Assembly (NCBI RefSeq): GCF_042654245.1
Contig: NZ_JBHSGI010000009.1
Coordinates: 372,001 to 436,000, forward strand
DNA length: 64,000 nucleotides
Reading direction: 5' to 3'
Origin: Seohaeicola_A nanhaiensis
GTDB lineage: Bacteria; Pseudomonadota; Alphaproteobacteria; Rhodobacterales; Rhodobacteraceae
Both the position numbers and the translations under genes were made by a program. The notes beneath the pieces were generated by a model, which ran no database searches, was not told the DNA's origin, and saw only the letters and a list, made by a program, of their open reading frames with translations. This document shows positions 43,110 through 51,833 of the stretch, in pieces (position 1 is the first letter of the stretch; each line of letters opens with the position of its first letter).

Positions 43110-44015
43110 GTGGACCAACTCGAGGGTCGCCGGATCCCCGACCTGGATGCGCTGCCCTTCCCGGCCGCGCTGGAACGGGCGGGCCAGCTGGCGCAGGGAC
43201 GGATACTGGCCGCAACCTCTGGCGCGCAGGACGATGTCGGCGAGGCGATGCGCTATGCTGTCGAGGGCGGCAAGGGGTTGCGCGCCTTCTTCGTCATAGA
43301 AAGCGCCCGGCTGTTCGGGATCGACCGTTCGGATGCGGCGCCGGCCGCCGCCGCGATCGAGGCCCTGCACACCTACAGCCTGATCCACGACGACCTGCCC
43401 TGCATGGATGACGACGACCTGCGGCGCGGCAAGCCGACGGTGCACAGGAAATGGAACGAGGCAGTCGCCGTGCTGGCAGGCGACGCCCTGCAGGCGCTGG
43501 CCTTTGAGCTGGTGACGCAGGCGGTCTGCCCGGCAGAGCGGCGCCTCAGTCTGCTGGCCACATTGGGCGGGGCGGCGGGTGTGCACGGAATGGTCGGCGG
43601 TCAGGCGATGGACATGGCCGCGGAAAGCGCCAGCACCCCGCTCACGCTGGACGAGATCATCCAGCTTCAGGCCAAGAAGACCGGCGCGTTGATTTCCTGG
43701 TCTTGCACCGCTGGCGCGGTCATGGCCGGAGAGAACCCCCACAAGCTGCGCGTCTACGGGGAGTGCCTGGGGCTGGCCTTTCAGATCTGGGACGACGTTC
43801 TGGACGTGGAAGGCGATGCCGCCCGCGTCGGCAAGGCGGTGCGCAAGGATGCCGTCGCCGGAAAGGCGACCTTCGTGTCCCTGCTGGGGCTGGACGGGGC
43901 AAAGCGTCGCGCCCGCGACCTGGTGGACGAGGCGAGCGCGGCGCTGGATATCTACGGGGAGGCCGCCGATTGCTTGCGGCAGGCCGCCCGGTTCGTTATT
44001 TCCCGCGAACACTGA
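43110..44015 (+). CDS. ispA: Geranylgeranyl/farnesyl diphosphate synthase (IspA)
   Basis: 301 aa trans-prenyltransferase. First aspartate-rich motif at 94-100 (DDLPCMD) in SLIHDDLPCMDDDDLRRG, second in QIWDDVLDVEGD; also GKGLRAFFV and MVGGQAMDM. Makes C15 diphosphate for quinones and undecaprenyl precursors. GTG start 43110, 3 nt after the xseB stop. dxs follows 16 nt downstream. Confidence 0.95.
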   Translation: MDQLEGRRIPDLDALPFPAALERAGQLAQGRILAATSGAQDDVGEAMRYAVEGGKGLRAFFVIESARLFGIDRSDAAPAAAAIEALHTYSLIHDDLPCMDDDDLRRGKPTVHRKWNEAVAVLAGDALQALAFELVTQAVCPAERRLSLLATLGGAAGVHGMVGGQAMDMAAESASTPLTLDEIIQLQAKKTGALISWSCTAGAVMAGENPHKLRVYGECLGLAFQIWDDVLDVEGDAARVGKAVRKDAVAGKATFVSLLGLDGAKRRARDLVDEASAALDIYGEAADCLRQAARFVISREH

Positions 44016-44031
44016 CCGAGGACGCGAGCCT

Positions 44032-45960
44032 GTGACCGACCGCCCCGCCACCCCGCTTCTGGACCGAATCCGGCGGCCGGCCGACATGAAGCGACTGAGC
44101 GAACGCGAGCTGACCCAGCTGGCGGGCGAGCTGCGGGCCGAGACGATTTCGGCCGTTTCCGTCACCGGCGGGCATCTGGGGGCGGGCCTTGGTGTGGTGG
44201 AACTCACGGTGGCGCTGCACGCGGTTTTCGACACGCCGCGCGACAAGATCATCTGGGACGTCGGCCACCAGTGTTATCCGCACAAGATCCTGACCGAGCG
44301 GCGCGACCGCATCCGCACGCTGCGCACGAAGGGCGGGTTGAGCGGTTTTACCAAGCGCAGCGAAAGCCCCTATGACCCCTTCGGGGCGGCTCATAGCTCG
44401 ACCTCGATCAGCGCGGCGCTGGGGCTGGCGGTGGCGCGCGATCTGGGCGGGATCACCCCCGAAGGCATCGGCGACACCATCGCAGTGATCGGCGACGGCG
44501 CGATGAGCGCGGGCATGGCCTTTGAGGCGATGAACAACGCGGGCCATCTGAAAAAGCGGCTGATCGTCATCCTGAACGACAACGAGATGAGCATCGCGCC
44601 GCCGGTCGGGGCGCTGTCATCGTATCTCTCGCGGCTTTATGCCGAGGCGCCGTTTCAGGAGCTGAAGGCGGCGGCAAAAGGGGCGGTTTCGCTCTTGCCC
44701 GAGCCGTTCCGCGAGCGGGCAAAGCGGGCCAAGGACATGCTCAAGGGTCTGGCGGTCGGCGGCACCCTGTTCGAGTCGCTGGGCTTTTCCTATGTCGGTC
44801 CGATCGACGGGCATGACATGGGCCAGTTGCTGCCCGTCCTGCGCACCGTGCGCGACCGGGCCACGGGGCCGATCCTGATCCATGTGCTGACGCAGAAGGG
44901 CAAGGGCTATGCCCCGGCCGAGCGGGCGCGCGACAAAGGCCATGCGACGGCGAAGTTCGACGTGATGACGGGCGAACAGGCCAAGGCGAAATCGAATGCG
45001 CCGTCCTATACAAAGGTCTTCGGTGAGACGCTGGTGAAGCTGGCGGCCGAGGACAGCCGAATATGCGCGGTGACGGCGGCAATGCCGGACGGCACCGGGC
45101 TGAACCTGTTCGCGGAGCGGTTTCCGAGCCGGTGTTTCGACGTGGGCATCGCCGAGCAGCATGGCGTGACCTTCAGCGCGGGTCTGGCGGCTGGCGGGAT
45201 GCGGCCGTTCTGCGCGCTGTATTCGACGTTTTTGCAACGCGGATACGATCAGGTGGTGCATGACGTGGCGATCCAGCGGTTGGCGGTGCGCTTTGCCATC
45301 GACCGCGCCGGGCTGGTCGGCGCCGATGGAGCGACCCATGCGGGGGCTTTCGACATCGCCTTCCTGGCCAACCTGCCGGGCTTCGTTGTCATGGCGGCGG
45401 CGGATGAGTCGGAGCTGGTGCATATGGTCGCCACCGCTGCGTCTTATGACGAGGGGCCGATTGCCTTCCGCTATCCGCGCGGCGATGGGACCGGGGTGGA
45501 GCTGCCCGAGACGGGCGTGCCGCTGGAGATCGGCAAGGGACGAATCCTGCGCGATGGCGGGCGTGTGGCGATCCTGTCGTTCGGGACGCGGCTTGCCGAA
45601 GTCGAAAAGGCCGCAGAGGCGCTGGCGGCCAAAGGCATCGCGCCAACCGTGGCCGATGCGCGCTTTGCCAAGCCACTGGATGAAGAGCTGATCCTGCGCC
45701 TGGCGCGTGATCATGAGGCGCTGATCACCATCGAGGAGGGCGCGGTGGGAGGCTTTGGTTCTCAGGTCGCGCAGCTTCTGGCAGAGCGGGGCGTCTTCGA
45801 TGGCGGACTGAAATTCCGTTCGATGGTGCTGCCCGATGTCTTCATCGACCAGGCCAGTCCGGCGGACATGTACGCCGTGGCCGGGATGAACGCCGAGCAG
45901 ATCGAGGCGAAGGTGCTCGGGGTGCTGGACGTGGCGCGGATCGGCGGGAAACGGGCGTAG
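44032..45960 (+). CDS. dxs: 1-deoxy-D-xylulose-5-phosphate synthase
   Basis: 642 aa TPP-dependent enzyme, first step of the MEP isoprenoid pathway (pyruvate + G3P). GHLGAGLGVVELTVALH, TPP motif GDGAMSAGMAFEAMNNAG..LIVILNDNEMSI, then the pyrimidine domain with DVGIAEQHGVTFSAGLA and the C-terminal transketolase domain. Start is GTG 44032 (MTDRPATPLLDRI); the frame is open upstream inside ispA but that is spurious. Confidence 0.97.
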   Translation: MTDRPATPLLDRIRRPADMKRLSERELTQLAGELRAETISAVSVTGGHLGAGLGVVELTVALHAVFDTPRDKIIWDVGHQCYPHKILTERRDRIRTLRTKGGLSGFTKRSESPYDPFGAAHSSTSISAALGLAVARDLGGITPEGIGDTIAVIGDGAMSAGMAFEAMNNAGHLKKRLIVILNDNEMSIAPPVGALSSYLSRLYAEAPFQELKAAAKGAVSLLPEPFRERAKRAKDMLKGLAVGGTLFESLGFSYVGPIDGHDMGQLLPVLRTVRDRATGPILIHVLTQKGKGYAPAERARDKGHATAKFDVMTGEQAKAKSNAPSYTKVFGETLVKLAAEDSRICAVTAAMPDGTGLNLFAERFPSRCFDVGIAEQHGVTFSAGLAAGGMRPFCALYSTFLQRGYDQVVHDVAIQRLAVRFAIDRAGLVGADGATHAGAFDIAFLANLPGFVVMAAADESELVHMVATAASYDEGPIAFRYPRGDGTGVELPETGVPLEIGKGRILRDGGRVAILSFGTRLAEVEKAAEALAAKGIAPTVADARFAKPLDEELILRLARDHEALITIEEGAVGGFGSQVAQLLAERGVFDGGLKFRSMVLPDVFIDQASPADMYAVAGMNAEQIEAKVLGVLDVARIGGKRA

Positions 45961-45993
45961 ACCCTTTTCCCGGCCGCTTTGCACCTACGATGA

Positions 45994-46593
45994 TCAGGCG
46001 AGCAGCATCCAAGTCGCCGCGGCCGCTACGGCAACCGTCAGGATGTAGCCGGCCAGCAGGAACATGCCGTCCCGGGCAAGCAGGCCGAAGGCGATCAGGG
46101 CGACAAGGCTCGCGCCGATCGAGGTCACCAGCGGCAGGATTTCCAGCAATGGCCAGCTGAGAGGAATCAGGAAGCACGCGAGATAGCCGATCTTGCGCGC
46201 CGGACCGTTGGCGAGCAGGGTCAGACGGCGCTGGGCGTGGCGGTCGACCCATCCACCTGGACGCTCGAGCCAGCCGATCGCCTTGTGCAGGCGAGCGCCC
46301 GGGAAGGAGCGCCGCATCACGAACCCCGGGAGCCAGAGGTGATCGCGACCGATCAGGGCCTGGGCGCTGACGAGGCAGATGAGAATGGCGGAGATCGTCG
46401 GCAGGGTCGGGATGCCCGACAGGGGCGACACCATAAGCACGGCCACCGCGAGGACCACCGGCGTGAAGCTCCGCTGACCCAGCGCCTCGACCAGGTCGCC
46501 GATCGACACGCGCGACTGCGACGCGGCAGAGTCCAGCACGTCGAGGATGTCGGAAAGGCGGCCGGGACGACCCGCGGCCACGGGAGCTTGCAT
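45994..46593 (-). CDS. ExoD-family membrane protein
   Basis: 199 aa; a cytoplasmic N-terminus (VSIGDLVEALGQRSFTPVVLAVAVLMVSPLSGIPTLPTISAILICLVSAQALIGR contains the ExoD signature) and about five hydrophobic helices. ExoD of Sinorhizobium affects exopolysaccharide and alkaline tolerance; here the role is unknown. Its ATG overlaps the epimerase stop by one base (TGATG). Confidence 0.87.
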   Translation of the reverse strand: MQAPVAAGRPGRLSDILDVLDSAASQSRVSIGDLVEALGQRSFTPVVLAVAVLMVSPLSGIPTLPTISAILICLVSAQALIGRDHLWLPGFVMRRSFPGARLHKAIGWLERPGGWVDRHAQRRLTLLANGPARKIGYLACFLIPLSWPLLEILPLVTSIGASLVALIAFGLLARDGMFLLAGYILTVAVAAAATWMLLA

Positions 46594-47450
46594 CAGTGAC
46601 CTTCCTCCCGGAGCAGGGCAGCGAGCCCCGACCGGTAATCGGGATAGAGAAGTTTGACTCCCAACTCCTCCTTGATGCGTTGGTTCCGGACGCGCTTGCT
46701 CTCGGCGTAGAAGCTGCGGGCCATCGGGGTCATGTCGGCGTCTTCATAGGGCACCTCGGGCGGGAGCGGCAGGCCCAGCAGTTCGGCGGCATGGGCGATG
46801 ACGTCCTGCGGGGCGGCGGGTTCGTCATCGCAGACGTTGTAGATGGCGCCCGGATTGGGACGTGCGATCGAGGCGGCGAGCACCTGGGCAATGTCCTCGA
46901 CATGGGTGCGGCTGAAGACCTGTCCGGGTTTCACGATGCGCCGCGCGGTGCCCGCCTTGACCTTGGCGAAGGGGCCACGGCCGGGGCCGTAGATGCCGGC
47001 GAGACGAAAGATGTGCAGGGGCAGGCCGGGGATCGCCTGCCATTCTGCCTCTGCCAGAACGCGGAGTTGCCCGCGCCGGGTGGCAGGGTCGAGCGGTGCG
47101 GTCTCGTCCACCCAGTCGCCGCCGTGGTGGCCATAGACGCCGGTCGTGGAGAGATAGCCGGCCCAGTCCAGCCGCGGCGCCAGCGCCGCGATCTCCGGCC
47201 CCAGGTCCGCCAGCACCGGGTCGCCGGCCTCGCTGGGGGCTGCGGAGGTGAGCAGGTGGGTGGCGCGGTTGAGTGCCTCCGGCACGCCGTCGCCCGGGAA
47301 GCGCACCGGGATCACGCCCGTAGCCCGAATCGCCTCTGCCTTTTCGGCGCTGCGGGTCGTACCGTAGATAGTCCACCCCTGCGGGATGAGCAGGCGGGCC
47401 AGTGCCTGCGAGGAATAGCCATGCCCGAAGGAAAACAGTATCTTGTCCAT
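46593..47450 (-). CDS. NAD(P)-dependent epimerase/reductase (YeeZ-like SDR)
   Basis: 285 aa extended SDR. The Rossmann motif is an unusual FSFGHGYSSQALARLL in place of GxxGxxG. YLSTTGVYGHHGGDW is the catalytic Ser/Tyr-type region, though the YxxxK lysine is absent from it. FRLAGIYGPGRGPF is typical of the YeeZ group. Substrate unknown. Divergent from paaA with about 108 nt between starts. Confidence 0.85.
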   Translation of the reverse strand: MDKILFSFGHGYSSQALARLLIPQGWTIYGTTRSAEKAEAIRATGVIPVRFPGDGVPEALNRATHLLTSAAPSEAGDPVLADLGPEIAALAPRLDWAGYLSTTGVYGHHGGDWVDETAPLDPATRRGQLRVLAEAEWQAIPGLPLHIFRLAGIYGPGRGPFAKVKAGTARRIVKPGQVFSRTHVEDIAQVLAASIARPNPGAIYNVCDDEPAAPQDVIAHAAELLGLPLPPEVPYEDADMTPMARSFYAESKRVRNQRIKEELGVKLLYPDYRSGLAALLREEGH

Positions 47451-47486
47451 GCGCCTGTTTTCGCAGAGCCGGGCCGCGATGCAAGC

Positions 47487-47521
47487 GTTACGAAAATTCT
47501 TGATTTGTAAAATTTCGTAAC
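47487..47521. promoter_or_regulatory. Operator-like inverted repeat over the paaA promoter
   Basis: GTTACGAAA and TTTCGTAAC, perfect 9-bp arms with a 17-nt spacer. The right arm lies between the -35 and -10 of the paaA promoter and the left arm just upstream of the -35, an ideal position for a repressor. A PaaR-type TetR regulator is the natural candidate; none is in the window. Confidence 0.7.
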
Positions 47522-47528
47522 ATATAAA
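47500..47528 (+). promoter_or_regulatory. paaA promoter
   Basis: TTGATT (47500-47505), 17-nt spacer, TATAAA (47523-47528); transcription would start near 47535, about 24 nt before the paaA ATG at 47559. Confidence 0.65.
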
Positions 47529-47558
47529 TGGCCCACCGGTTTGGAGGAGCCTCGAGCC

Positions 47559-48542
47559 ATGTACAGCCAAGGTCTGATCGGCGCCGATGGGCGCAGCGAC
47601 GAAACCCCGGAATTCCTGGCCGCGTTTCAGGCGCGCGTCGATGCGGAAGAGAAGATCGAACCGAACGATCCGATGCCGGCCGGCTATCGTCGTACGCTGG
47701 TGCGCCAGATCGGTCAGCACGCGCATTCCGAGATCGTGGGCATGCTCCCCGAGGGCAACTGGATCACCCGTGCACCCTCGCTGCGGCGCAAGGCGACACT
47801 GCTTGCGAAGGTTCAGGACGAGGGGGGGCACGGCCTGTACCTCTATGCCGCCGCCGAGACCCTGGGCGTCACGCGCGAGGAAATGACCGAGGAGCTGCTG
47901 AGCGGGAAGGCCAAGTATTCGTCGATCTTCAACTATCCCACGCTGAGCTGGGCCGATATCGGCACCATTGGCTGGCTGGTCGACGGGGCGGCGATCATGA
48001 ACCAGATCCCGCTCTGCCGTTGCTCTTATGGGCCCTATGCCCGGGCGATGATCCGGGTGTGCAAGGAGGAGTCCTTCCATCAGCGCCAGGGCTATGAGAT
48101 CGTCATGACGCTGGCGCGGGGCACGCCCGAGCAGAAGGAAATGGCGCAGGAGTCACTGAACCGCTGGTGGTGGCCCTCGATCATGATGTTCGGCCCGCAC
48201 GATGCGGACAGCCAGCATTCGGACCAGTCGATGGCCTGGAAGATCAAGCGCTTCACCAATGACGAGCTGCGCCAGAAGTTCATCGACGCTACCGTGCCTC
48301 AGGCAGAGTTCCTTGGGCTGACGATCCCGGATCCCGATCTGAAGTGGAACGAGGAAAAGGGCGGCTATGACCACGGCCCCATCGACTGGGACGAGTTCTG
48401 GCGGGTGGTCAAGGGTCACGGGCCGATGGCGAAGGACCGCGTGAAGGCGCGCAAGAAGGCCTGGGACGACGGCGCTTGGGTGCGCGAGGCGGCCCTGGCC
48501 CATGCGGAGAAGCGCCGCGCGCGCAAGATGGCCGCAGAATAG
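47559..48542 (+). CDS. paaA: 1,2-phenylacetyl-CoA epoxidase subunit PaaA
   Basis: 327 aa catalytic subunit of the multicomponent diiron oxygenase that epoxidises phenylacetyl-CoA. Ferritin-like ligands in AHSEIVGMLPEGNW, QDEGGHGLYLY and CKEESFHQRQG (E/ExxH patterns). Ribosome site GGAGGAG precedes ATG 47559 (the in-frame TTG at 47541 overlaps it). First gene of paaABCDE. Confidence 0.97.
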   Translation: MYSQGLIGADGRSDETPEFLAAFQARVDAEEKIEPNDPMPAGYRRTLVRQIGQHAHSEIVGMLPEGNWITRAPSLRRKATLLAKVQDEGGHGLYLYAAAETLGVTREEMTEELLSGKAKYSSIFNYPTLSWADIGTIGWLVDGAAIMNQIPLCRCSYGPYARAMIRVCKEESFHQRQGYEIVMTLARGTPEQKEMAQESLNRWWWPSIMMFGPHDADSQHSDQSMAWKIKRFTNDELRQKFIDATVPQAEFLGLTIPDPDLKWNEEKGGYDHGPIDWDEFWRVVKGHGPMAKDRVKARKKAWDDGAWVREAALAHAEKRRARKMAAE

Positions 48543-48551
48543 GTGGAAAGG

Positions 48552-48600
48552 CCGGGGGCTCTGCCCCCGGACCCCCGAGGTATTTGGAAACCAGAGAAGA
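48552..48600 (+). repeat. Hairpin plus TATTTGGAAACCAGAGAAGA intergenic motif
   Basis: CCGGGGGC-TCT-GCCCCCGG (48552-48570) then ACCCCCGAGG and TATTTGGAAACCAGAGAAGA, between paaA and paaB and immediately before the paaB ribosome site. The second half recurs at 41901. The hairpin may attenuate or stabilise the paaA message. Confidence 0.6.
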
Positions 48601-48613
48601 TGGGAGGTGCGCC

Positions 48614-48895
48614 ATGAGTGGTGAAGTGCCGCTTTGGGAAGTGTTCATTCGTCCGAGGAACGGTCTCGCACATCGTCACGTCGGCTCGTTGCATGCCGCC
48701 GACGAGGTGATGGCCCTGCAGGCCGCACGCGATGTCTACACGCGGCGCGGCGAGGGAACGTCGATCTGGGTGGTGCCCTCGAAGGCGATCACAGCCTCCG
48801 ACCCCGATCAGGCGGCCGAGAATTTCGAGCCTGGCGACAAGATCTATCGCCATCCGACCTTCTACGACATCCCGGAAGACGTGGGGCATATGTGA
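48614..48895 (+). CDS. paaB: 1,2-phenylacetyl-CoA epoxidase subunit PaaB
   Basis: 93 aa, MSGEVPLWEVFIRPRNGLAHRHVGSLHAADEVMALQAARDVYTRRGEG, the complete PaaB/HphB signature. Structural bridge in the PaaABC(E) epoxidase. ATG 48614 has GGGAGG upstream. Its TGA overlaps the paaC ATG by one base. Confidence 0.96.
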   Translation: MSGEVPLWEVFIRPRNGLAHRHVGSLHAADEVMALQAARDVYTRRGEGTSIWVVPSKAITASDPDQAAENFEPGDKIYRHPTFYDIPEDVGHM

Positions 48896-49623
48896 TGGCC
48901 CTGTTCGACGCGCTGCTGGAACTGGCGGACGACCACCTGGTGCTGGGGCACCGGGTCAGCGAATGGTGCGGCCATGCGCCGATGCTGGAAGAGGATCTGG
49001 CGATGCCGAACATGGCGCTGGACCTGATCGGCACGGCGCGCAACCTCTACGCCTATGCGGGCGAAGTCGAGGGGAAGGGGCGCAGCGAGGACGATCTGGC
49101 CTATCTGCGCGACGAGCGGGCCTATCGCAACCTGCTGCTGGTCGAGCGTCCGAACGAGGACTTCGCCCATACCATGCTGCGTCAGCTCTATTTTGCGGCC
49201 TTCATGCATCCCTTCTGGCAGGCGGCTCTGAACAGCCCGGACGAGACCGTGCGGGGGATCGCGGGCAAGGCGGTCAAGGAAATGGCCTATCACATCCGCC
49301 ATGCGGGCGAATGGGTGGTGCGGCTTGGCGACGGCACCGAGGACAGCGCGCGACGGATGAAGGACGCGGTCGAGGCGTTGTCGATCTACGTGGACGAGCT
49401 GTTCGAGGAAGGCGCGGGCGATCCGGCACTGCCGTCGCGGGCCGCCCTGCGCGGGGCCTTCGACAAGACCATCGCCCAGATCTTCGCCGAAGCGGGGCTG
49501 GAAGGGATCGAGGTGAGCTATCCCCAGACCGGCGGCCGCGCCGGGCGTCACGGCGAAGCGCTGGGACACCTGCTGGCCGAGATGCAGTCGGTGCATCGGG
49601 CGCACCCGGGGGCGACGTGGTAG
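48895..49623 (+). CDS. paaC: 1,2-phenylacetyl-CoA epoxidase subunit PaaC
   Basis: 242 aa structural, ferritin-like partner of PaaA. LADDHLVLGHRVSEWCGHAPMLEEDLAMPNMALDLIGTARNLY and MLRQLYFAAF...ALNSPDE are family hallmarks. ATG 48895 (GTG 48892 also possible). Overlaps paaD at its end. Confidence 0.95.
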   Translation: MALFDALLELADDHLVLGHRVSEWCGHAPMLEEDLAMPNMALDLIGTARNLYAYAGEVEGKGRSEDDLAYLRDERAYRNLLLVERPNEDFAHTMLRQLYFAAFMHPFWQAALNSPDETVRGIAGKAVKEMAYHIRHAGEWVVRLGDGTEDSARRMKDAVEALSIYVDELFEEGAGDPALPSRAALRGAFDKTIAQIFAEAGLEGIEVSYPQTGGRAGRHGEALGHLLAEMQSVHRAHPGATW

Positions 49624-50102
49624 CCGAGCCGCAATTGCGGGCCTGGGCGGCGGCGGCCTCTGTGCCGGACCCCGAGGTGCCCTGTGTGACAGTGGAAGAC
49701 CTGGGCATCCTGCGCTGGGTGCGGATGGACGGCGAGGTGGCCGTGGCGGGCGTGACGCCGACCTATTCGGGGTGCCCGGCTGTGCTGGCCATCGAGTTCG
49801 CGGTGGAGGCGGCGCTGCGGGACGCCGGATTCGAGGCGCGCATCGAGCGGGTGATGACCCCGCCCTGGACCACGGACTGGGTGACGCCCGAGGGGCGCGA
49901 GAAGCTGCGCGCCTACGGGATCGCGCCGCCGGCGGAAACATCAGGCTCCAAGATGGCGCTTTTCGGGGAAACGGCAGTGGCCTGTCCGCGCTGTGCCTCG
50001 GAGCGGACCGAGCGGCTGTCGGAATTCGGATCGACCGCCTGCAAGGCGCAGTATCGCTGCATCGCCTGTGGCGAACCCTTCGACTATTTCAAATGTATCT
50101 GA
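49617..50102 (+). CDS. paaD: Phenylacetyl-CoA epoxidase maturation factor PaaD
   Basis: 161 aa. N-terminal DUF59/MIP18 domain (VPDPEVPCVTVEDLGILRWV, TPTYSGCPA) and a C-terminal zinc-ribbon-like segment with CPRC...STACKAQYRCIACGEPFDYFKC. It is an assembly factor for the PaaE iron-sulfur cluster or the diiron centre rather than a catalytic subunit. GTG 49617 overlaps the end of paaC. Confidence 0.93.
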   Translation: MVAEPQLRAWAAAASVPDPEVPCVTVEDLGILRWVRMDGEVAVAGVTPTYSGCPAVLAIEFAVEAALRDAGFEARIERVMTPPWTTDWVTPEGREKLRAYGIAPPAETSGSKMALFGETAVACPRCASERTERLSEFGSTACKAQYRCIACGEPFDYFKCI

Positions 50103-50109
50103 GGCCCCC

Positions 50110-51159
50110 ATGTTCTACGACCTGACGATCCGCGATGTGCGCCGCGAAACCGATGACGCCGTGGCGATCAGCTTTGACGTGCCCGACGTGTTGGCCGAGG
50201 CCTATGACTTTGCGCCCGGGCAGTATCTGACGCTGCGCGCCGAGGTGAACGGTCAGGACATTCGCCGCAGCTATTCCATCGCCAGCGCGCCGGGCGAGCC
50301 GCTGACGGTGGGGGTGCGGAAGATCGCGGATGGGACGTTCTCGTCCTTTGCGCATGGGCTGCAGCCGGGCGATACCATCTCGGTCATGCCACCCGAGGGC
50401 CATTTCACCTGCACCAGCGAGCGCAATATCGTGCTGATCGCCGCCGGTTCCGGTGTGACGCCGATGATCTCGATCGCCGCCGCCGCGCTGGCACGCAAGG
50501 CGCGGGTGACCTTGGTCTATGGCAACCGGACGACGGACAGCATCATGTTCCGAGAGGCGCTGGCGGCGCTGAAGGACCGTTACATCGACCGCTTCACGCT
50601 GCTGCATATCCTGAGTCGCGAGCCGCAGGACGTGCCGCTGTTCAACGGGCGCATTTCCGGGGAGAAGATCGAGCAGCTGGCCCGCGCCGGGGCGGTCGAT
50701 CTGGACCATGCCGATGGCATTTTCCTGTGCGGGCCGACCGAGATGATCCGCGACGTGACCGAGACGCTGCGCGCCCGGGGCATCCGCAGCGCGGGAATAC
50801 ATTACGAGCTGTTCTACGTGGATGGCGAGCCGCAGCGGAAGCCGCGCTCGCAGGAAGCGGAGAGCGCGGCGCAGCGGGGCGTGGCGGTGGCCGTGGTGCT
50901 GGATGGCAGCCAGAAGGAGTTCCGGTTCGACTCGGGCGACGAGAATATCGTCGGGGCGGCGGCGCGGCAGGGGCTGGATCTGCCCTATTCCTGCAAGGGC
51001 GGCATGTGCTGCACCTGCCGCTGCAAGGTGGTCGAGGGCAGCGCCGAGATGGCGGTGAACTATTCGCTGGAACAGTGGGAGATGGATGCGGGCTTTACCC
51101 TCGCTTGCCAAGCCCGCCCGACCAGTGACCGGCTCGTCCTCGACTTCGACGCCGCTTGA
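50110..51159 (+). CDS. paaE: Phenylacetyl-CoA epoxidase reductase PaaE
   Basis: 349 aa. FNR-like FAD domain (RRSYSIASAPGEPLTVGVRK) and NAD(P) domain (AAGSGVTPMISI, FLCGPTEMI), then a C-terminal plant-type [2Fe-2S] ferredoxin domain, CKGGMCCTC...C at about 298-306. Supplies electrons from NADPH to PaaABC. ATG 50110, 7 nt after paaD. End of the operon; paaG, paaZ, paaJ, paaK and paaR are not seen. Confidence 0.95.
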   Translation: MFYDLTIRDVRRETDDAVAISFDVPDVLAEAYDFAPGQYLTLRAEVNGQDIRRSYSIASAPGEPLTVGVRKIADGTFSSFAHGLQPGDTISVMPPEGHFTCTSERNIVLIAAGSGVTPMISIAAAALARKARVTLVYGNRTTDSIMFREALAALKDRYIDRFTLLHILSREPQDVPLFNGRISGEKIEQLARAGAVDLDHADGIFLCGPTEMIRDVTETLRARGIRSAGIHYELFYVDGEPQRKPRSQEAESAAQRGVAVAVVLDGSQKEFRFDSGDENIVGAAARQGLDLPYSCKGGMCCTCRCKVVEGSAEMAVNYSLEQWEMDAGFTLACQARPTSDRLVLDFDAA

Positions 51160-51190
51160 GTCGAATCGCTCATGCGCCTTTGATGGGGGC

Positions 51191-51823
51191 ATGAGTGAGA
51201 AACATCCCGATCTCGACGCAGCCTATGGCCTGAAGACGCCCGAGGATTCGCGGCGGCTCTATGCCGAATGGGCCGGCGACTATGACACCTCCTTTGCGGC
51301 GCGCGAGGATTACCAGCTGCACATCCATACTGCGCGTGCCTTTGTCGACGCGGGCGGGCAGGGGCCGGTGCTGGACGTCGGGGCGGGCACCGGGCTGTGT
51401 GCGGCGGTGCTGGCCGAATTCGGGGTGGGGCCGATCGACGCCACCGATATCTCGGCCGAGATGCTGGAACGGGCGATGCGCAAGGACATCTATCGCGACG
51501 CGATCCTGGCCGATGTGAACGAAGGCATTCCGGCGCCGGCGGAGAGCTATTCGGGCATCGTGTCCTCGGGCACCTTCACAACGGGTCATGTCGGTCCCGA
51601 AGCCATCGACCAGCTGCTGCGGGTGGCGCGACGCGGCGCTATCCTGACCCTTTCGGTCAATGCGCAGCATTTCCGGTCGGCCGGGTTCGCGGCAAAATTC
51701 GACGCGCTGCAAGCCGGGGCGATCCAGAACCTGACCCTGGTCGAGACGGCGATCTATGGCCCGCTGGCGGTGGGGGCGCACAAGGATGACCTGGCGCTGA
51801 TCGCGGTGTTCGAAAAAGCCTGA
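51191..51823 (+). CDS. Class I SAM-dependent methyltransferase
   Basis: 210 aa. YAEWAGDYDTSF and VLDVGAGTGLCAAVLAEFG (SAM motif I), IDATDISAEML (motif II). Of the general Methyltransf_11/25 type, with no indication of substrate. ATG 51191 is preceded by TGATGGGGGC. It stands 31 nt after paaE on the same strand but belongs to no recognised paa set. Confidence 0.85.
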   Translation: MSEKHPDLDAAYGLKTPEDSRRLYAEWAGDYDTSFAAREDYQLHIHTARAFVDAGGQGPVLDVGAGTGLCAAVLAEFGVGPIDATDISAEMLERAMRKDIYRDAILADVNEGIPAPAESYSGIVSSGTFTTGHVGPEAIDQLLRVARRGAILTLSVNAQHFRSAGFAAKFDALQAGAIQNLTLVETAIYGPLAVGAHKDDLALIAVFEKA

Positions 51824-51833
51824 GGCCGGTGCG

